Part shown: positions 24,715-34,800 of the stretch, one piece after another | Position numbering within the stretch: position 1 is the first letter of the stretch | Layout of the letters: each line of letters opens with the position of its first letter | Assembly (NCBI RefSeq): GCF_015356855.1 | Contig: NZ_ARXR01000007.1 | Location: 105,331-169,330 of the forward strand | Length of the DNA stretch: 64,000 bases | Direction of reading: 5' to 3' | Source of the DNA: Alloalcanivorax venustensis ISO4 | Lineage (GTDB): Bacteria; Pseudomonadota; Gammaproteobacteria; Pseudomonadales; Alcanivoracaceae | Notes under the pieces: generated by a model | Database searches by the model: none | Told to the model about the DNA's origin: nothing | Seen by the model: the letters and a program-made list of their open reading frames with translations, nothing else | Position numbers and translations under genes: made by a program

Positions 24715-24854
24715 CGTGGTTAACAGGTACGATGTTATCAGTGATATCCACCGCCACGTTACGCCCTGGTGAAGCTGGACCAAGCTGAGCATCAGGAACT
24801 AACGGCGCCTGGTGTCATCCGGAGATTCACGGCCGTTCCTGGTCAACCACGTTA
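24712..24854. repeat. 143-bp segment bounded by long inverted repeats
   Basis: TAACGTGGTTAACAGG (24712-24727) and the complement of 24838-24854 agree except for one substitution and one extra base, so the arms are about 16 bp. The segment has no open frame. It could be a small non-autonomous transposable element, a recombination relic, or a long-range hairpin terminator between convergent transcripts. Confidence 0.45.
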
Positions 24855-24927
24855 ATCGCGACTTACCAGCCCGGTCGCTTGTGTCCCAGCTCCGTGAACG
24901 CCCAGGTCTTGGGGGCGCTTAGAATTC

Positions 24928-25818
24928 TCAGTCCGACATTGTTGTCCAAATCTGAATTTCATTCGCGTTAGCCACCACGATTTGCTGCGCCTGCGGCGAG
25001 CGCTGTTCCGCCGGCAGATCCACGCGGAGTTGTTGCAACAGATAACTGACCAGGGCACCCCGAGTCTCAATCTTCAGTTGCTGGCGGACCATGCCGTAGT
25101 CTCTGGCGATCAACGCGCGCTGGGCGTCGTTGAGGCGCGGATCCGGCGTCAGGCGCACCGCCACCCGGGCACACCAGGCGGCATCGTCCTCGGCGCCGTG
25201 GTCTGCCGGCAGAACCAACTCCGGTCGATCGCTGATGCGGCTGAGCACGAAGTCCCGAAAGTCCCCGTTCTTCTCGCACCAGGCCCGCACATGCCAGCGG
25301 AAACCGGTATGCACCACGGTGTGCGGCTGGATCACCCTGAACTCGGGCTCCGGGTTCGCCAGCGACGCGTACTCGATCTCCACTCGCTTCTTTTCCCGGC
25401 AAGCCTGCAGTACCGGGCGCAACACCTCGGGACGCAGGTCCCGGGCCGGCGGCAGCAGCACCTCGGTATTGAGCTCCCGTACCGTTAACGATTCCAAGGA
25501 GCAGGCCAGGTCCTCCCGGGCATGCATCATCTGCAGGTATTCGTCCGCCACGCCCCGGGTGAACACTGGACGGAAGCCCTCGGCGGGGCGGTAGCCCTTG
25601 AGGAAGCGGTCGTACTCCAAGTTGCCAGGTCCATAGTCGGCCAGATAGGTGTTGATGTCCTTGCTGGCCTGCTGCCGGCCGATACCAAAGGCCCGCATCA
25701 GGTGATTGGTGGTCAGCCGTCCTTCCCAGAGGGCGATCACCTCAATCAGCCTGTAGCGCAATAACAGATCCCAGCGCAGCGGCCAGTCCGCTGCGTTTTT
25801 GCCCGCAGTCCGTGCCAT
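24928..25818 (-). CDS. brxR: BREX-associated WYL regulator BrxR
   Basis: The 296-residue protein has a winged helix at residues 17-60 (LRYRLIEVIALWEGRLTTNHLMRAFGIGRQQASKDIN), split by a linker from a WYL domain (KRVEIEYASL, VIQPHTVVHTGFRWHVRAWCEKNGDFRDFVLSRI) and a WCX tail. This layout and position, divergent from the BREX operon, match BrxR repressors. ATG 25818 is preceded by GGAG at seven bases. BrxR proteins bind DNA between themselves and brx genes and lower expression until a signal binds the WYL pocket; the likely site is the intergenic stretch 25819-25979. Confidence 0.87.
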   Translation of the reverse strand: MARTAGKNAADWPLRWDLLLRYRLIEVIALWEGRLTTNHLMRAFGIGRQQASKDINTYLADYGPGNLEYDRFLKGYRPAEGFRPVFTRGVADEYLQMMHAREDLACSLESLTVRELNTEVLLPPARDLRPEVLRPVLQACREKKRVEIEYASLANPEPEFRVIQPHTVVHTGFRWHVRAWCEKNGDFRDFVLSRISDRPELVLPADHGAEDDAAWCARVAVRLTPDPRLNDAQRALIARDYGMVRQQLKIETRGALVSYLLQQLRVDLPAEQRSPQAQQIVVANANEIQIWTTMSD

Positions 25819-25860
25819 GGATATGCTCCAAAACGCGATATGCGTCAAAAGGCGACGTGT

Positions 25861-25883
25861 TCATGTATTCAGTATCGACATGA
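25861..25883. promoter_or_regulatory. Candidate BrxR operator
   Basis: TCATGT (25861-25866) and ACATGA (25878-25883) form an inverted repeat with 11 bases between, in the short intergenic region between brxR and the accessory lipoprotein. Size and position fit a dimeric repressor site, but no second copy confirms it. Confidence 0.35.
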
Positions 25884-25979
25884 CAATAATAAGTAAATAG
25901 CCTTTGCGTGTCATCATGGACGAGACGAAAGCGGCAGGATGCCGCATCTGACTTAGGGAAAGGGGCGAAGGAGAAAACA

Positions 25980-26792
25980 ATGAAAGTATATGCACTGTTG
26001 ATGCTGGTCCTGGCGGCCATGGCCGTTACAGGCTGTTCTGATCCGACCATTGATGCCTCCAGTGAGGCCAAGATGAAAGAATCTGTGGCCAAGGTTCGGG
26101 AGTCATTGCCTGAGGTGAAGCGGTCAGACTTTGATCAGGCGGTTCAGTTGATCGCCTTTAGTCAGATCGACATGAAAAGCCTGTTTGCCAATGGGGGCGC
26201 CGATGCGGGAGATATGGAAGGCAAAATGCGAGAAGCCCTGAACGGCAAGACGGCAGAGCAGGTGCTGGCCCAGGCAGATAAAATCCAGGCCGAACGCAAG
26301 GCTCGGGAGAAAGAGCAGGCGCTGGCTGAAATCCGCGAACTCGTTGCCAAGCGGGAAAGGGCTGAGCAGGCAAAACAGCAGCTGAACAAATTCCAGGTGG
26401 TTCGCTCCCGCTTCTCTATGCGGGAAAGGCAATACCTTGGCGAGCAGCCGATCATTGAACTAACGGTCAAAAACGGCACGGATCAGGCCATCTCCCGTGC
26501 CTATTTCTCTGGCACGATTGCCAGCCCTGATAGGAGCGTACCCTGGCATGAAGACCAGTTCAATTACAGCATTTCCGGCGGCCTGGAGCCTGGTGAGGAA
26601 GCTACCTGGACGCTGGGACCGAACCGATTTTCTGACTGGGGCAAGGTGGATGCCCCTGCAGATGCCGTCTTTACCGTGATAGTGGAACAGCTGGACGGGC
26701 CCGATGGGGAGGCGCTTTATTCCACCAGAGACTTTAACGAGAGAGACCGGAAAAGACTGGCTGAGCTGAAAAAGCAATATGGTGTTGATTGA
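25980..26792 (+). CDS. DUF6694-like BREX-associated lipoprotein
   Basis: The 270-residue protein has a lipobox signal peptide (AAMAVTGCSD, cysteine near residue 19), a charged coiled-coil middle (residues about 85-135, rich in K, E, A and Q), and a C-terminal beta-sandwich domain (IIELTVKNGTDQAISRAYFSG to TVIVEQLDG). It resembles the DUF6694 lipoprotein family that I recall from BREX neighbourhoods. AAGGAG precedes ATG 25980. It lies between brxR and brxA, an unusual place for an envelope protein in a DNA-defence locus; a role in sensing phage at the membrane would be a guess. Confidence 0.75.
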   Translation: MKVYALLMLVLAAMAVTGCSDPTIDASSEAKMKESVAKVRESLPEVKRSDFDQAVQLIAFSQIDMKSLFANGGADAGDMEGKMREALNGKTAEQVLAQADKIQAERKAREKEQALAEIRELVAKRERAEQAKQQLNKFQVVRSRFSMRERQYLGEQPIIELTVKNGTDQAISRAYFSGTIASPDRSVPWHEDQFNYSISGGLEPGEEATWTLGPNRFSDWGKVDAPADAVFTVIVEQLDGPDGEALYSTRDFNERDRKRLAELKKQYGVD

Positions 26793-26897
26793 GTCGGCCT
26801 CCGGCTGAATCACAGACAGCCCGGTTCGGGCGGGGTAGGCAACGATGGTGGAATAATGATCGCAGTAGCGCCTCCTGCGTATGTCCCTCTGTGCGGG

Positions 26898-26925
26898 TTA
26901 CAATCCGGGAGCCCAACGCTAAAAT
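26898..26925 (+). promoter_or_regulatory. Candidate promoter of the brx operon
   Basis: TTACAA (26898-26903) and TAAAAT (26920-26925) with 16 bases between form a reasonable sigma-70 promoter in the 224-bp gap between the lipoprotein gene and brxA. The leader would be about 85 bases. Confidence 0.45.
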
Positions 26926-27016
26926 AGCAGTAAAATCGTGCGCTTGGGGAACGTGTCGCCAGCTCCGCCTTAAACCTCAGCAGTCATTGCTGCATCAACC
27001 CAGACAAGGAGCCCCA

Positions 27017-27601
27017 TTGCTAGCCAATTTCACCAAGGCATCGCTGATTGTTCCTGAGACCCAGTCTGTTGCTCGCCTGTTGCTGGAGCGCCCGGATGCT
27101 AAGCGGTGGCGGCAGGCGGTCGAGGCAGAGAATATCCTTCAGGCGAAAACGGTTAATACCGCTAAAAGCTACGCCGACATAGCCCGCATGCGCCTGGAAA
27201 CCATGGATGAGGATCTCTGGGAGATTGTCGCCAATGCAGAGCGTCCAGCGGCAACCCAGGCCGTCCTGGCCTGTGCGCTGAAATTTTCGCCGTTGCTGGC
27301 GGAGTTCATGCGTACCGCGTTAAGTGACGAGTACCGTCGAATGAGCTCCGGTCTGGAAGACCGTATCTGGCGAAGCTTCTTCGCAGACATGAGTCTCATC
27401 CACGCCAATCTGGCTGAAGTCTCTGAAGGCACCCAAACCAAGCTCAGGCAGAATGCCTACCGCATGCTGACCGAAGCCGGGTATCTGGCGAAGAACAAAG
27501 CGAAATCCTTGCAGCATGTGCGTGTGCTGCCAGAAGTCCGCAATTACCTGGCCGCACATGGCCATAACGACATTCTGTCTGCCATGGATTGCGCGCATTG
27601 A
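27017..27601 (+). CDS. brxA: BREX protein BrxA
   Basis: The 194-residue protein matches BrxA, the small helical first protein of type 1 BREX: KASLIVPETQSVARLLLER at the start, a middle FSPLLAEFMRTALSDEYRR and a C-terminal ARxMLTEAGYL-like helix. BrxA is a DNA-binding protein related to NusB folds and is part of the phage-exclusion machinery. I select the TTG start at 27017 because AAGGAG lies upstream and the protein then has the family length; the frame is open upstream to 26789. The stop is 13 bases before the brxB start. Confidence 0.88.
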   Translation: MLANFTKASLIVPETQSVARLLLERPDAKRWRQAVEAENILQAKTVNTAKSYADIARMRLETMDEDLWEIVANAERPAATQAVLACALKFSPLLAEFMRTALSDEYRRMSSGLEDRIWRSFFADMSLIHANLAEVSEGTQTKLRQNAYRMLTEAGYLAKNKAKSLQHVRVLPEVRNYLAAHGHNDILSAMDCAH

Positions 27602-27614
27602 AAGGGAGGCCGGC

Positions 27615-28187
27615 GTGAATCGCCTAGACGAACGACTCAACAAAATACTGCCCACCCTGACCTCAGAGAAATTCAGGGAAAACCGGGGCCTGGGCAACGA
27701 AGTGCCGTTTTATGCATTCGACTACCCGGCAGAAAGTGAGGAGCAGGTGCGCGAGCATGTCGACTTCCTGGTCGCCCAACTCGCTAAATCCAAGCCGGCG
27801 CTGAAGGTTGCCCGCGTTCACTTGTTCCAGGTGTTGGTCGACATGCTCGAAGAGCGCAATTTCTACGACAAGGCCGTGAAGCTGCAAGCCGCGAAAGGTG
27901 GCGAGGCGTTGCTGAAACAGTTGAAGGGGCCGCTCAAGGCCGAAAAGGTAGCAGGTTTCATTACCGCAAAATGGCCGGCCGATGAGTACGACGCCTACCT
28001 GATCGATGGGGTCGGCAGCGCCTACCCCATCATCCGTACCCACAAATTACTCAACGTCTTGCAGCCTTACACCGGGTTAACGCCACTGGTGCTGTTCTTT
28101 CCGGGCAAATACGACGGTCAGTCGCTACGGCTGTTCGGTCAGCTGAGCGACACGCCGTATTATCGCGCTTTTCGGCTGGTCGATTGA
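27615..28187 (+). CDS. brxB: BREX protein BrxB
   Basis: The 190-residue protein is BrxB (DUF1788): NRLDERLNKILPTLTSEKF at the start, a middle YDAYLIDGVGSAYPIIRTHKLLN and LTPLVLFFPGKYDGQSLRLFG near the C-terminus are family signatures. GTG 27615 has GGGAGG upstream. BrxB is needed for defence in type 1 BREX; its biochemical role is not settled. It lies 13 bases after brxA and 29 before brxC, consistent with one operon. Confidence 0.92.
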   Translation: MNRLDERLNKILPTLTSEKFRENRGLGNEVPFYAFDYPAESEEQVREHVDFLVAQLAKSKPALKVARVHLFQVLVDMLEERNFYDKAVKLQAAKGGEALLKQLKGPLKAEKVAGFITAKWPADEYDAYLIDGVGSAYPIIRTHKLLNVLQPYTGLTPLVLFFPGKYDGQSLRLFGQLSDTPYYRAFRLVD

Positions 28188-28216
28188 CGACAGAATATTA
28201 AATAGGGAGATAAAGC

Positions 28217-31200
28217 ATGTCGATAGGGGATATGTTCGAGCGCAGCATCCAGCGCAGCATTAACGGCGTTATCAAGGCGGATCAGAAGGACGACGTCAAC
28301 GTCTGGCAGGAGCTTGACGAATACGTAATCACCAAAGAGCTGGATGGCCACCTGCGCGGTTTTTTCGAGCGCTATCTCTCTGCCCTGGATAATCCCGCTG
28401 AGGCCAGCGGCAATGTGGGGGTCTGGGTATCCGGCTTCTTCGGCAGTGGTAAATCCCACTTCATCAAAATCCTTTCCTACCTGCTCGCCAATCGGCAGGT
28501 CAGCCAGGAAGGGCAAACCCGCAAAGCCCAGGACTTCTTTGAGGACAAAATCACCGATCCCATGCTGGCGGGAGACATTGCCCGCGCCATTACCGGCGAT
28601 ACCGACGTTCTGCTGTTCAACATCGATAGCAAAGCCGATGCCGATAACACCCGCGATGCCATCCTTAAGGTCTTCCTGAAAGTCTTCAATGAAATGCGTG
28701 GCTTCAGCCCCGACCACCCTCATATTGCCCGCCTGGAGCAGGAGCTGGAGGAGAAGGGGGCGTTCGACACCTTCAAAGCCGAATTCGAAAAAGCCGCCGA
28801 CTCTCCCTGGTTGGATGAGCGTGACGGCTACACCTTCTACTCTGATGCCGTCGCCACCGCCTACAGCGCCGCGATGGGGCAAGCGGTATCAGATCCGGAT
28901 GCCTGGTTGGAGCGCCTGGAGCGTGACTTCGACAACTGGCTCTCGGTCGAAAACGTCTGCAAGATGATCAAGGAATACTTGGAAAAATGCGGCAAACAAC
29001 ACCGCATCGTCTTTCTGGTGGACGAGATCGGCCAGTTCATTGGTGGCAACACCCAGTTGATGCTGAACCTGCAAACCATCACGGAAAACCTTGGCACCAT
29101 CTGTGATGGCCGCGCTTGGGTCATTGTTACCTCCCAGGAAGATATCGACGCCGTTGTCGGTCAGCTCAAAGCCAGCAGCGCCAACGACTTCTCCAAAATT
29201 CAGGGGCGCTTCCGCACCCGGCTGTCTCTTTCCTCGGCCAATGTGGATGAGGTCATCCAAAAACGCTTGCTGAAAAAGCGCCCGGAAGCCGCAGACATCC
29301 TGCGCGAGCTATTCCGCAAAGAAGCGGACATCCTCAAAAACCAGCTCAGCTTCACCAACACCGGGCGCACCTTCAAGGCCTACGCTGATGAAGACGAATT
29401 CGCGGAGGTGTACCCCTTTGCGCCATACCAATTCACCCTCGTACAAAGCATTTTTGAATCCGTGCGTAAGGCTGGGGCCACCGGCTTGCACCTGGCGCGG
29501 GGGGAGCGCTCGCTGCTGGACGCCTTCCAATCTGCTGCCAAAGCGGTGGTAGAGCAGGAGCCGGGTATACTGGTGCCGCTGTACTGCTTTTACCCCTCCA
29601 TCGAAAGCTTCCTTGAAGGGGTGGTGAAATCCACCATCGAAAATGCCGCAAAGAATCCCTCGCTGCAGGATTTCGACGTCAACGTGCTGCAAACCCTGTT
29701 CTTGATCCGCTATGTGGACGAGATCCCGGGCAATGTCGATAACCTCATTACCCTGTTTATCGACCAGATCGACGCCGACCGTCGGGGCCTGCGCACTCAA
29801 ATCGAGGAAAGCCTGCAACGGCTGGAAGGGCAAACCCTAGTCAGCCGAAACGGCGATAATTTCTTCTTCCTTACCAACGAAGAGCGCGATATCAGCCGCG
29901 AGATCAAAGCGGTAGATCTTACCGCCGCAGAAGAAGCCAAGAAGCTCGGCGAGCTGATTTTTGAAGACCTGCTTGGCGGTATGCGCAAATTCCGCTTTAC
30001 CGACAACGGCAACGACTTTGCCCTTAACCTCAGCTGTGACCAACACCCCTACGGCAATCGTAATGAGGGTGCGCTGAACCTCCAGGTCATCACCCCGTTG
30101 ATTGACGACCGCGACGAATGGCGCGACGACAAAACCCTGATGCGCAGTACCGACGGCGACGGCCAGGTCATCTTGCGCCTGCCAGACGATAGCCAGCTGG
30201 CTATCGAGCTGCGCCAGTACATCCAGACCGACAAATACGTGATGAAGCGCACCGATGGCAGTCTTCCATCCACCGCCAGGCGTATCCTGCAAGACCGCGC
30301 CGATGAAAACCGTCAGCGCCGTGATCGCCTCAAAGTGACGCTGGAAAAGCTCCTGCAAAACGCCGTGGCGTTTTCCGCTGGTCACCAGCCAGACCTCAAA
30401 GCCTCCACCGCCCAGGCTATCGTCAATGAAGCCCTGCATGACCTGGTGCGCAACAGCTTCGGTAAGCTGGCCTATATCGAGCACCTCACCGGGGACCCCC
30501 AGGCCGAAATCAAGGCCCTGCTGGATGACCCGTCAACGCTGGCCCTGGATCTGGGCGAAGGCGAGACCGTCAACCCCCGCGCCCTGAAAGAAGTGCAGCA
30601 ATACGTCGAGCTGGCCAGTGCCAGCCACCGCCAAATCATCCTGCATGATCTGGCCAACACCCACTTCGCCCGCCGCCCCTATGGCTGGTCGGAATGGGAA
30701 ACCGTTTTGCTGGTTATCCGGCTGGTCAGGGCTGGGGACCTCAGCCTCAAGCTCAATCAAACCGTGTTGCCTATTGAGAAGGTCTACGAGCAGCTCAACC
30801 CGCCGTCGCGCTGGCGCTCCATTGAGGTCGAACGTCGCAAAGCCATTGGTAGTGGTGAGCTTCAGCAAGCCAGAAACCTCACCCGCGACATCTTTGGTAA
30901 ACTGCCGCCTGAAGATGAAGACCGCCTCTATGCGGCCATCAAAGGCCACCTGCAACACTGGCAGCAAGACTTCAAGCAGTGGAGCACCCTCAGCAACACC
31001 GGCTACCCCGGTAAGTCCCTGGCGGATGAGGGCCTGGCCCTGTGCGACAAACTGCTGTCCGCGCCAGACAGCTATACGGCCATACAGCAGTTCACCGGCC
31101 ACAAAGATGACCTGCTGGATACCGCCGATAACCATCAAGAGCTTGGCCATTTCTTCACCAACCAGAAGCCGGTCTGGGACAAGCTTATCAAGGCGCTGCG

Positions 31201-31795
31201 CGAGTTTGACCCCAACCGCCCCGCGCTGGAAAAAGACAACGGCGCCAAAACCGCGCTGCAACGGCTGGAAGCCATCCGCACGGCGCCATCGCCCTTTGGC
31301 CTGCTGCAAGAGGTGGAAGCCCTGGTCAGCAAAATCGACCAAGTGAACAGCGTGGAGATCGCCAGAGTGCGCACCCATGCGCTGGATTATATTGACAAAC
31401 AAATTGCACGGGTCAGCGCCGATCTGGATGCCGCCAAGGCCGATGCGGATACCCGCAATCAAAGCCTGAACCCGCTTCAAACTCTGCGCCAACGCGCAGA
31501 AACGCAAACCAGCCTGGCTCACCTGCATCAGCTATCGACCCAGTCCACCGATGCGGCGGACGATGCCGTAGACGAACTAGCCAAAATCTCGGCCGAGGCG
31601 AAAAAGGTGGCAGAAGAAAAAGGCAAGTACTTGAGCGAACCCGTGCAAGCAGTAAAACCGGTCAAGCCGATACATGCCAGCAGGCTCACCAGCACCTATA
31701 TCGAAGATGCTGAAAGCGCCGATAAATACCTGGAAGAGCTGCGTAAACAAATTATGGATGCACTGGCAAAAGACTGCCGGGTGCAAATCCGCTAG
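28217..31795 (+). CDS. brxC: BREX ATPase BrxC (PglY-like)
   Basis: The 1192-residue protein is the large BREX P-loop ATPase. GFFGSGKS (73-80) is the Walker A motif and VFLVDEIGQF (about 265-275) the Walker B; a sensor-like VIVTSQE follows at about 300. A long helical C-terminal region (about 1000-1150) is rich in Ala, Asp, Glu and Gln. GGGAGAT precedes ATG 28217. BrxC works with PglX, PglZ and BrxB in site-specific methylation and in blocking phage replication in the cytoplasm. The length is normal for type 1, and the frame is intact. Confidence 0.95.
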   Translation: MSIGDMFERSIQRSINGVIKADQKDDVNVWQELDEYVITKELDGHLRGFFERYLSALDNPAEASGNVGVWVSGFFGSGKSHFIKILSYLLANRQVSQEGQTRKAQDFFEDKITDPMLAGDIARAITGDTDVLLFNIDSKADADNTRDAILKVFLKVFNEMRGFSPDHPHIARLEQELEEKGAFDTFKAEFEKAADSPWLDERDGYTFYSDAVATAYSAAMGQAVSDPDAWLERLERDFDNWLSVENVCKMIKEYLEKCGKQHRIVFLVDEIGQFIGGNTQLMLNLQTITENLGTICDGRAWVIVTSQEDIDAVVGQLKASSANDFSKIQGRFRTRLSLSSANVDEVIQKRLLKKRPEAADILRELFRKEADILKNQLSFTNTGRTFKAYADEDEFAEVYPFAPYQFTLVQSIFESVRKAGATGLHLARGERSLLDAFQSAAKAVVEQEPGILVPLYCFYPSIESFLEGVVKSTIENAAKNPSLQDFDVNVLQTLFLIRYVDEIPGNVDNLITLFIDQIDADRRGLRTQIEESLQRLEGQTLVSRNGDNFFFLTNEERDISREIKAVDLTAAEEAKKLGELIFEDLLGGMRKFRFTDNGNDFALNLSCDQHPYGNRNEGALNLQVITPLIDDRDEWRDDKTLMRSTDGDGQVILRLPDDSQLAIELRQYIQTDKYVMKRTDGSLPSTARRILQDRADENRQRRDRLKVTLEKLLQNAVAFSAGHQPDLKASTAQAIVNEALHDLVRNSFGKLAYIEHLTGDPQAEIKALLDDPSTLALDLGEGETVNPRALKEVQQYVELASASHRQIILHDLANTHFARRPYGWSEWETVLLVIRLVRAGDLSLKLNQTVLPIEKVYEQLNPPSRWRSIEVERRKAIGSGELQQARNLTRDIFGKLPPEDEDRLYAAIKGHLQHWQQDFKQWSTLSNTGYPGKSLADEGLALCDKLLSAPDSYTAIQQFTGHKDDLLDTADNHQELGHFFTNQKPVWDKLIKALREFDPNRPALEKDNGAKTALQRLEAIRTAPSPFGLLQEVEALVSKIDQVNSVEIARVRTHALDYIDKQIARVSADLDAAKADADTRNQSLNPLQTLRQRAETQTSLAHLHQLSTQSTDAADDAVDELAKISAEAKKVAEEKGKYLSEPVQAVKPVKPIHASRLTSTYIEDAESADKYLEELRKQIMDALAKDCRVQIR

Positions 31796-31818
31796 ACATT
31801 GGGGAAGTGACCTAAAGC

Positions 31819-34800
31819 ATGAACAAATCCGCCCTCAAAAAATACGCGCCCCAGGCGCGTCTCCATTTTATCGCTGCCGTCACGCGCCGTGCCGAGCTGC
31901 TGGGGCTGAACCCGGAAAGCCCCGCCAACGTCGAAAAGCAGGGCGATGCGCTGCTCATCAATGGCCGTGCCTTCCCGGCAGCCTACGGGAAAATGCGTAC
32001 CACGCTGGAAGCCCGCATTCGTGAACAGGGATTTACGCAGGTCATGGAGGCGATGGCCTATACCTGGTTCAACCGCCTGGTTGCAGTCCGTTATATGGAG
32101 CTGCACGGCTTTCTGGATCATGGCTATCGGGTGCTCAGTCATCCTGCCAATAAAGACACCGGCCACACCCAGCCCGAGATCCTGGATCATATTGCAGACC
32201 TGGAATTGCCGGGGCTGGATAAGCCAGTCGCGCTGGAACTCAAACTGGCGGGCAATAAAGACGAAGAACTTTACCGCGAAGTGCTACTGGCCCAGTGCCA
32301 TGCCCTGCATACCGCGATGCCCTTCCTGTTTGAATCACTGGATGATGCCACCGAACTGTTATTGCCCGACGGCCTGCTGCGCACCGATTCCATTCTGGGC
32401 AAGCTCGTCACCGCCATCGACGAGGCCGACTGGCAGGACGTGGAAATCATCGGCTGGCTCTACCAGTTCTACATCAGCGAAAAAAAGGATCAGGTCATCG
32501 GCAAGGTGGTGAAAAGCGAGGACATCCCCGCCGCCACCCAGCTCTTCACCCCCAACTGGATCGTCAAATACCTGGTACAGAACAGCCTCGGCCGCCTGTG
32601 GCTGATGGCCAACCCCACCAGCCAACTGGCCACCAAGTGGGAGTACTACATCAAGCCCGACGAGCAGACGGAGGAAGTCAACGCCCAGCTCGACGCGCTC
32701 ATTCAGGCCCGCATAGACGAGGACGGCGCCACGCTAAACCCCGAATCCCTCACGCTGCTCGACCCGGCCTGTGGCTCCGGCCACATCCTGGTGGAAGCCT
32801 ACGACCTGCTGCGCGACATCTATCTCGAACGCGGCTACCGCCGGCAGGACATCCCCCGGCTGATCCTCGAAAAGAACCTCTACGGCCTGGACATCGACGA
32901 CCGTGCCGCCCAGCTCGCCGGCTTTGCGCTGCTGATGAAAGCGCGTGCCGATGATCGGCGCCTGTTTGGGCAGCCGGTGGCCTTGAATGTGCTGGCCTTG
33001 CAGGAGGCGAAGTCAGGCAGTGCCACGGAACTGCACAGTGCGTTGAATGCGCCGCAGGTCAGCGACACGACCGTGAGCCAGCTTGTAGAGTCCTTCGAAC
33101 AGGCGAAGACTTTTGGCTCGCTGATTCAGATTTCCGCCGAACTGGCGAGTGCCTTGCCGGATTTGCGACGGGAGCTGGAAGCCGTTCTTGGTGGTGGTGA
33201 CATGTTGGGGCGTGATGCGGCAGAAACACTACTGGGACTGGTGGAGCAGGCGGAGGTGCTGGCGATGCAGTTTGATGCGGTGGTGGCTAATCCTCCGTAC
33301 ATGGGCAACAAGTACCTCAACCCTAATCTGAAGAAACACCTCAAGGCTAAATACAAAGGTTACGAGAAGGATTTGTTCTCCGCATTCATGATCCGCGATT
33401 TGGCACTGACCAAGCCGGCAGGACAGCTTGGCTTCATGTCGCCCTTCGTCTGGATGTTCATCTCCAGTTACGAGGAACTGCGGCGGCACTTCATCGAGCG
33501 GAACACGCTGACCACACTGGTGCAGTTGGAATACTCAGGTTTTGCCGAGGCGACGGTGCCCATCTGTACCTTTACGCTATCGAAGGCACATGTCGAGAAC
33601 TTCACCGGCTCCTACGTCCGGCTATCGGACTTCCGAGGCTCCGAGAATCAGGGGCCGAGGACACTGGAGGCCATTCGCAACCCGGATTGCGGCTGGTTCT
33701 ATACCGCCAAACCGGATGATTTCAAGAAGATTCCGGGAAGCCCTGTGGCGTATTGGGTGGATCAGACCACGTTAAGTGCATTTCAGACTGGTACACCACT
33801 GCATGAGTTCGGAACTCCCCGGGCTGGGATGATCACGGGGAATAACGCGGATTTCGTCAGGCTATGGCACGAGGTCCCGCTCGATTCGTTTGGGTTGGGC
33901 TTCAAGGATCGCGATTCTGCTGCAGCCTCTGGAAAAAAATGGTTTCCCTATCAAAAAGGTGGCCAGTATAGAAAATGGTACGGAAACTACGAATACGTAG
34001 TCGACTGGGAGAAAGACGGCAACCGGCTCAGAACTACCAAAGACTCAAAAGGAAAAGTGCCGGCGCATGCGTTCAATGAAAAGTACATTTTCAAACCCAA
34101 TGTGAATTGGTCAGCGATTACGTCGTCAGAGTTTTCATGTCGTGTTACCTTCGGTGGCTGCTTATTCGACGCATCGGGGTCCGCTGCTTTTCCTAAGGCT
34201 CAGTATGTGAGCATGCTGGCTGCATTCCTAAACAGCTCTACGGCAAAATCATTGCTCTATGCAATAAATCCGACCTTGAATTTTCAAGCGTGGAACATTG
34301 GAAACCTGCCAATTTCCACCAGCCTTGTAGAGAGAAAAGCGGAAATCGAAGAACTCGTGACTAAGGCAGTGGATTTGGCTAAAGCGGACTGGGATGCACG
34401 TGAATCATCCTGGGATTTTCAGAGATTGCCGCTTTGTTCTACGAATCATGCGTCATTGGCTTTAAGCGCCGTAGAAATTCAAAAGAATCAAGGATCCGCA
34501 ATCGCTATTACTGCCGGTTTGGAGCAGGAGCTAAATCAGACTATTGCGGCGTGCTATGGCCTCAGCGAAGTTCAAGCTTTCGGTTCCAGCGAGAGAGTTA
34601 CCATCTCCAGAAGTGGGGATGAGGAACTCGCCAAAGAGCTCGCTTCATACTCGATCGGTTGCATGATGGGCCGCTACAGCCTCGACGCCCCCGGCCTGAT
34701 CTACGCCCACGCCGGCAACGAAGGCTTCGACCCCAGCCGCTACGAAACCTTCCCGGCCGACGATGACGGCATCGTCCCCATCACCGATGAAGCCTGGTTC

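Noticed and set aside
33932..33940. Phase-variable homopolymer in pglX
   Set aside because: The A run is only seven bases, short for efficient slippage, and the frame is intact.
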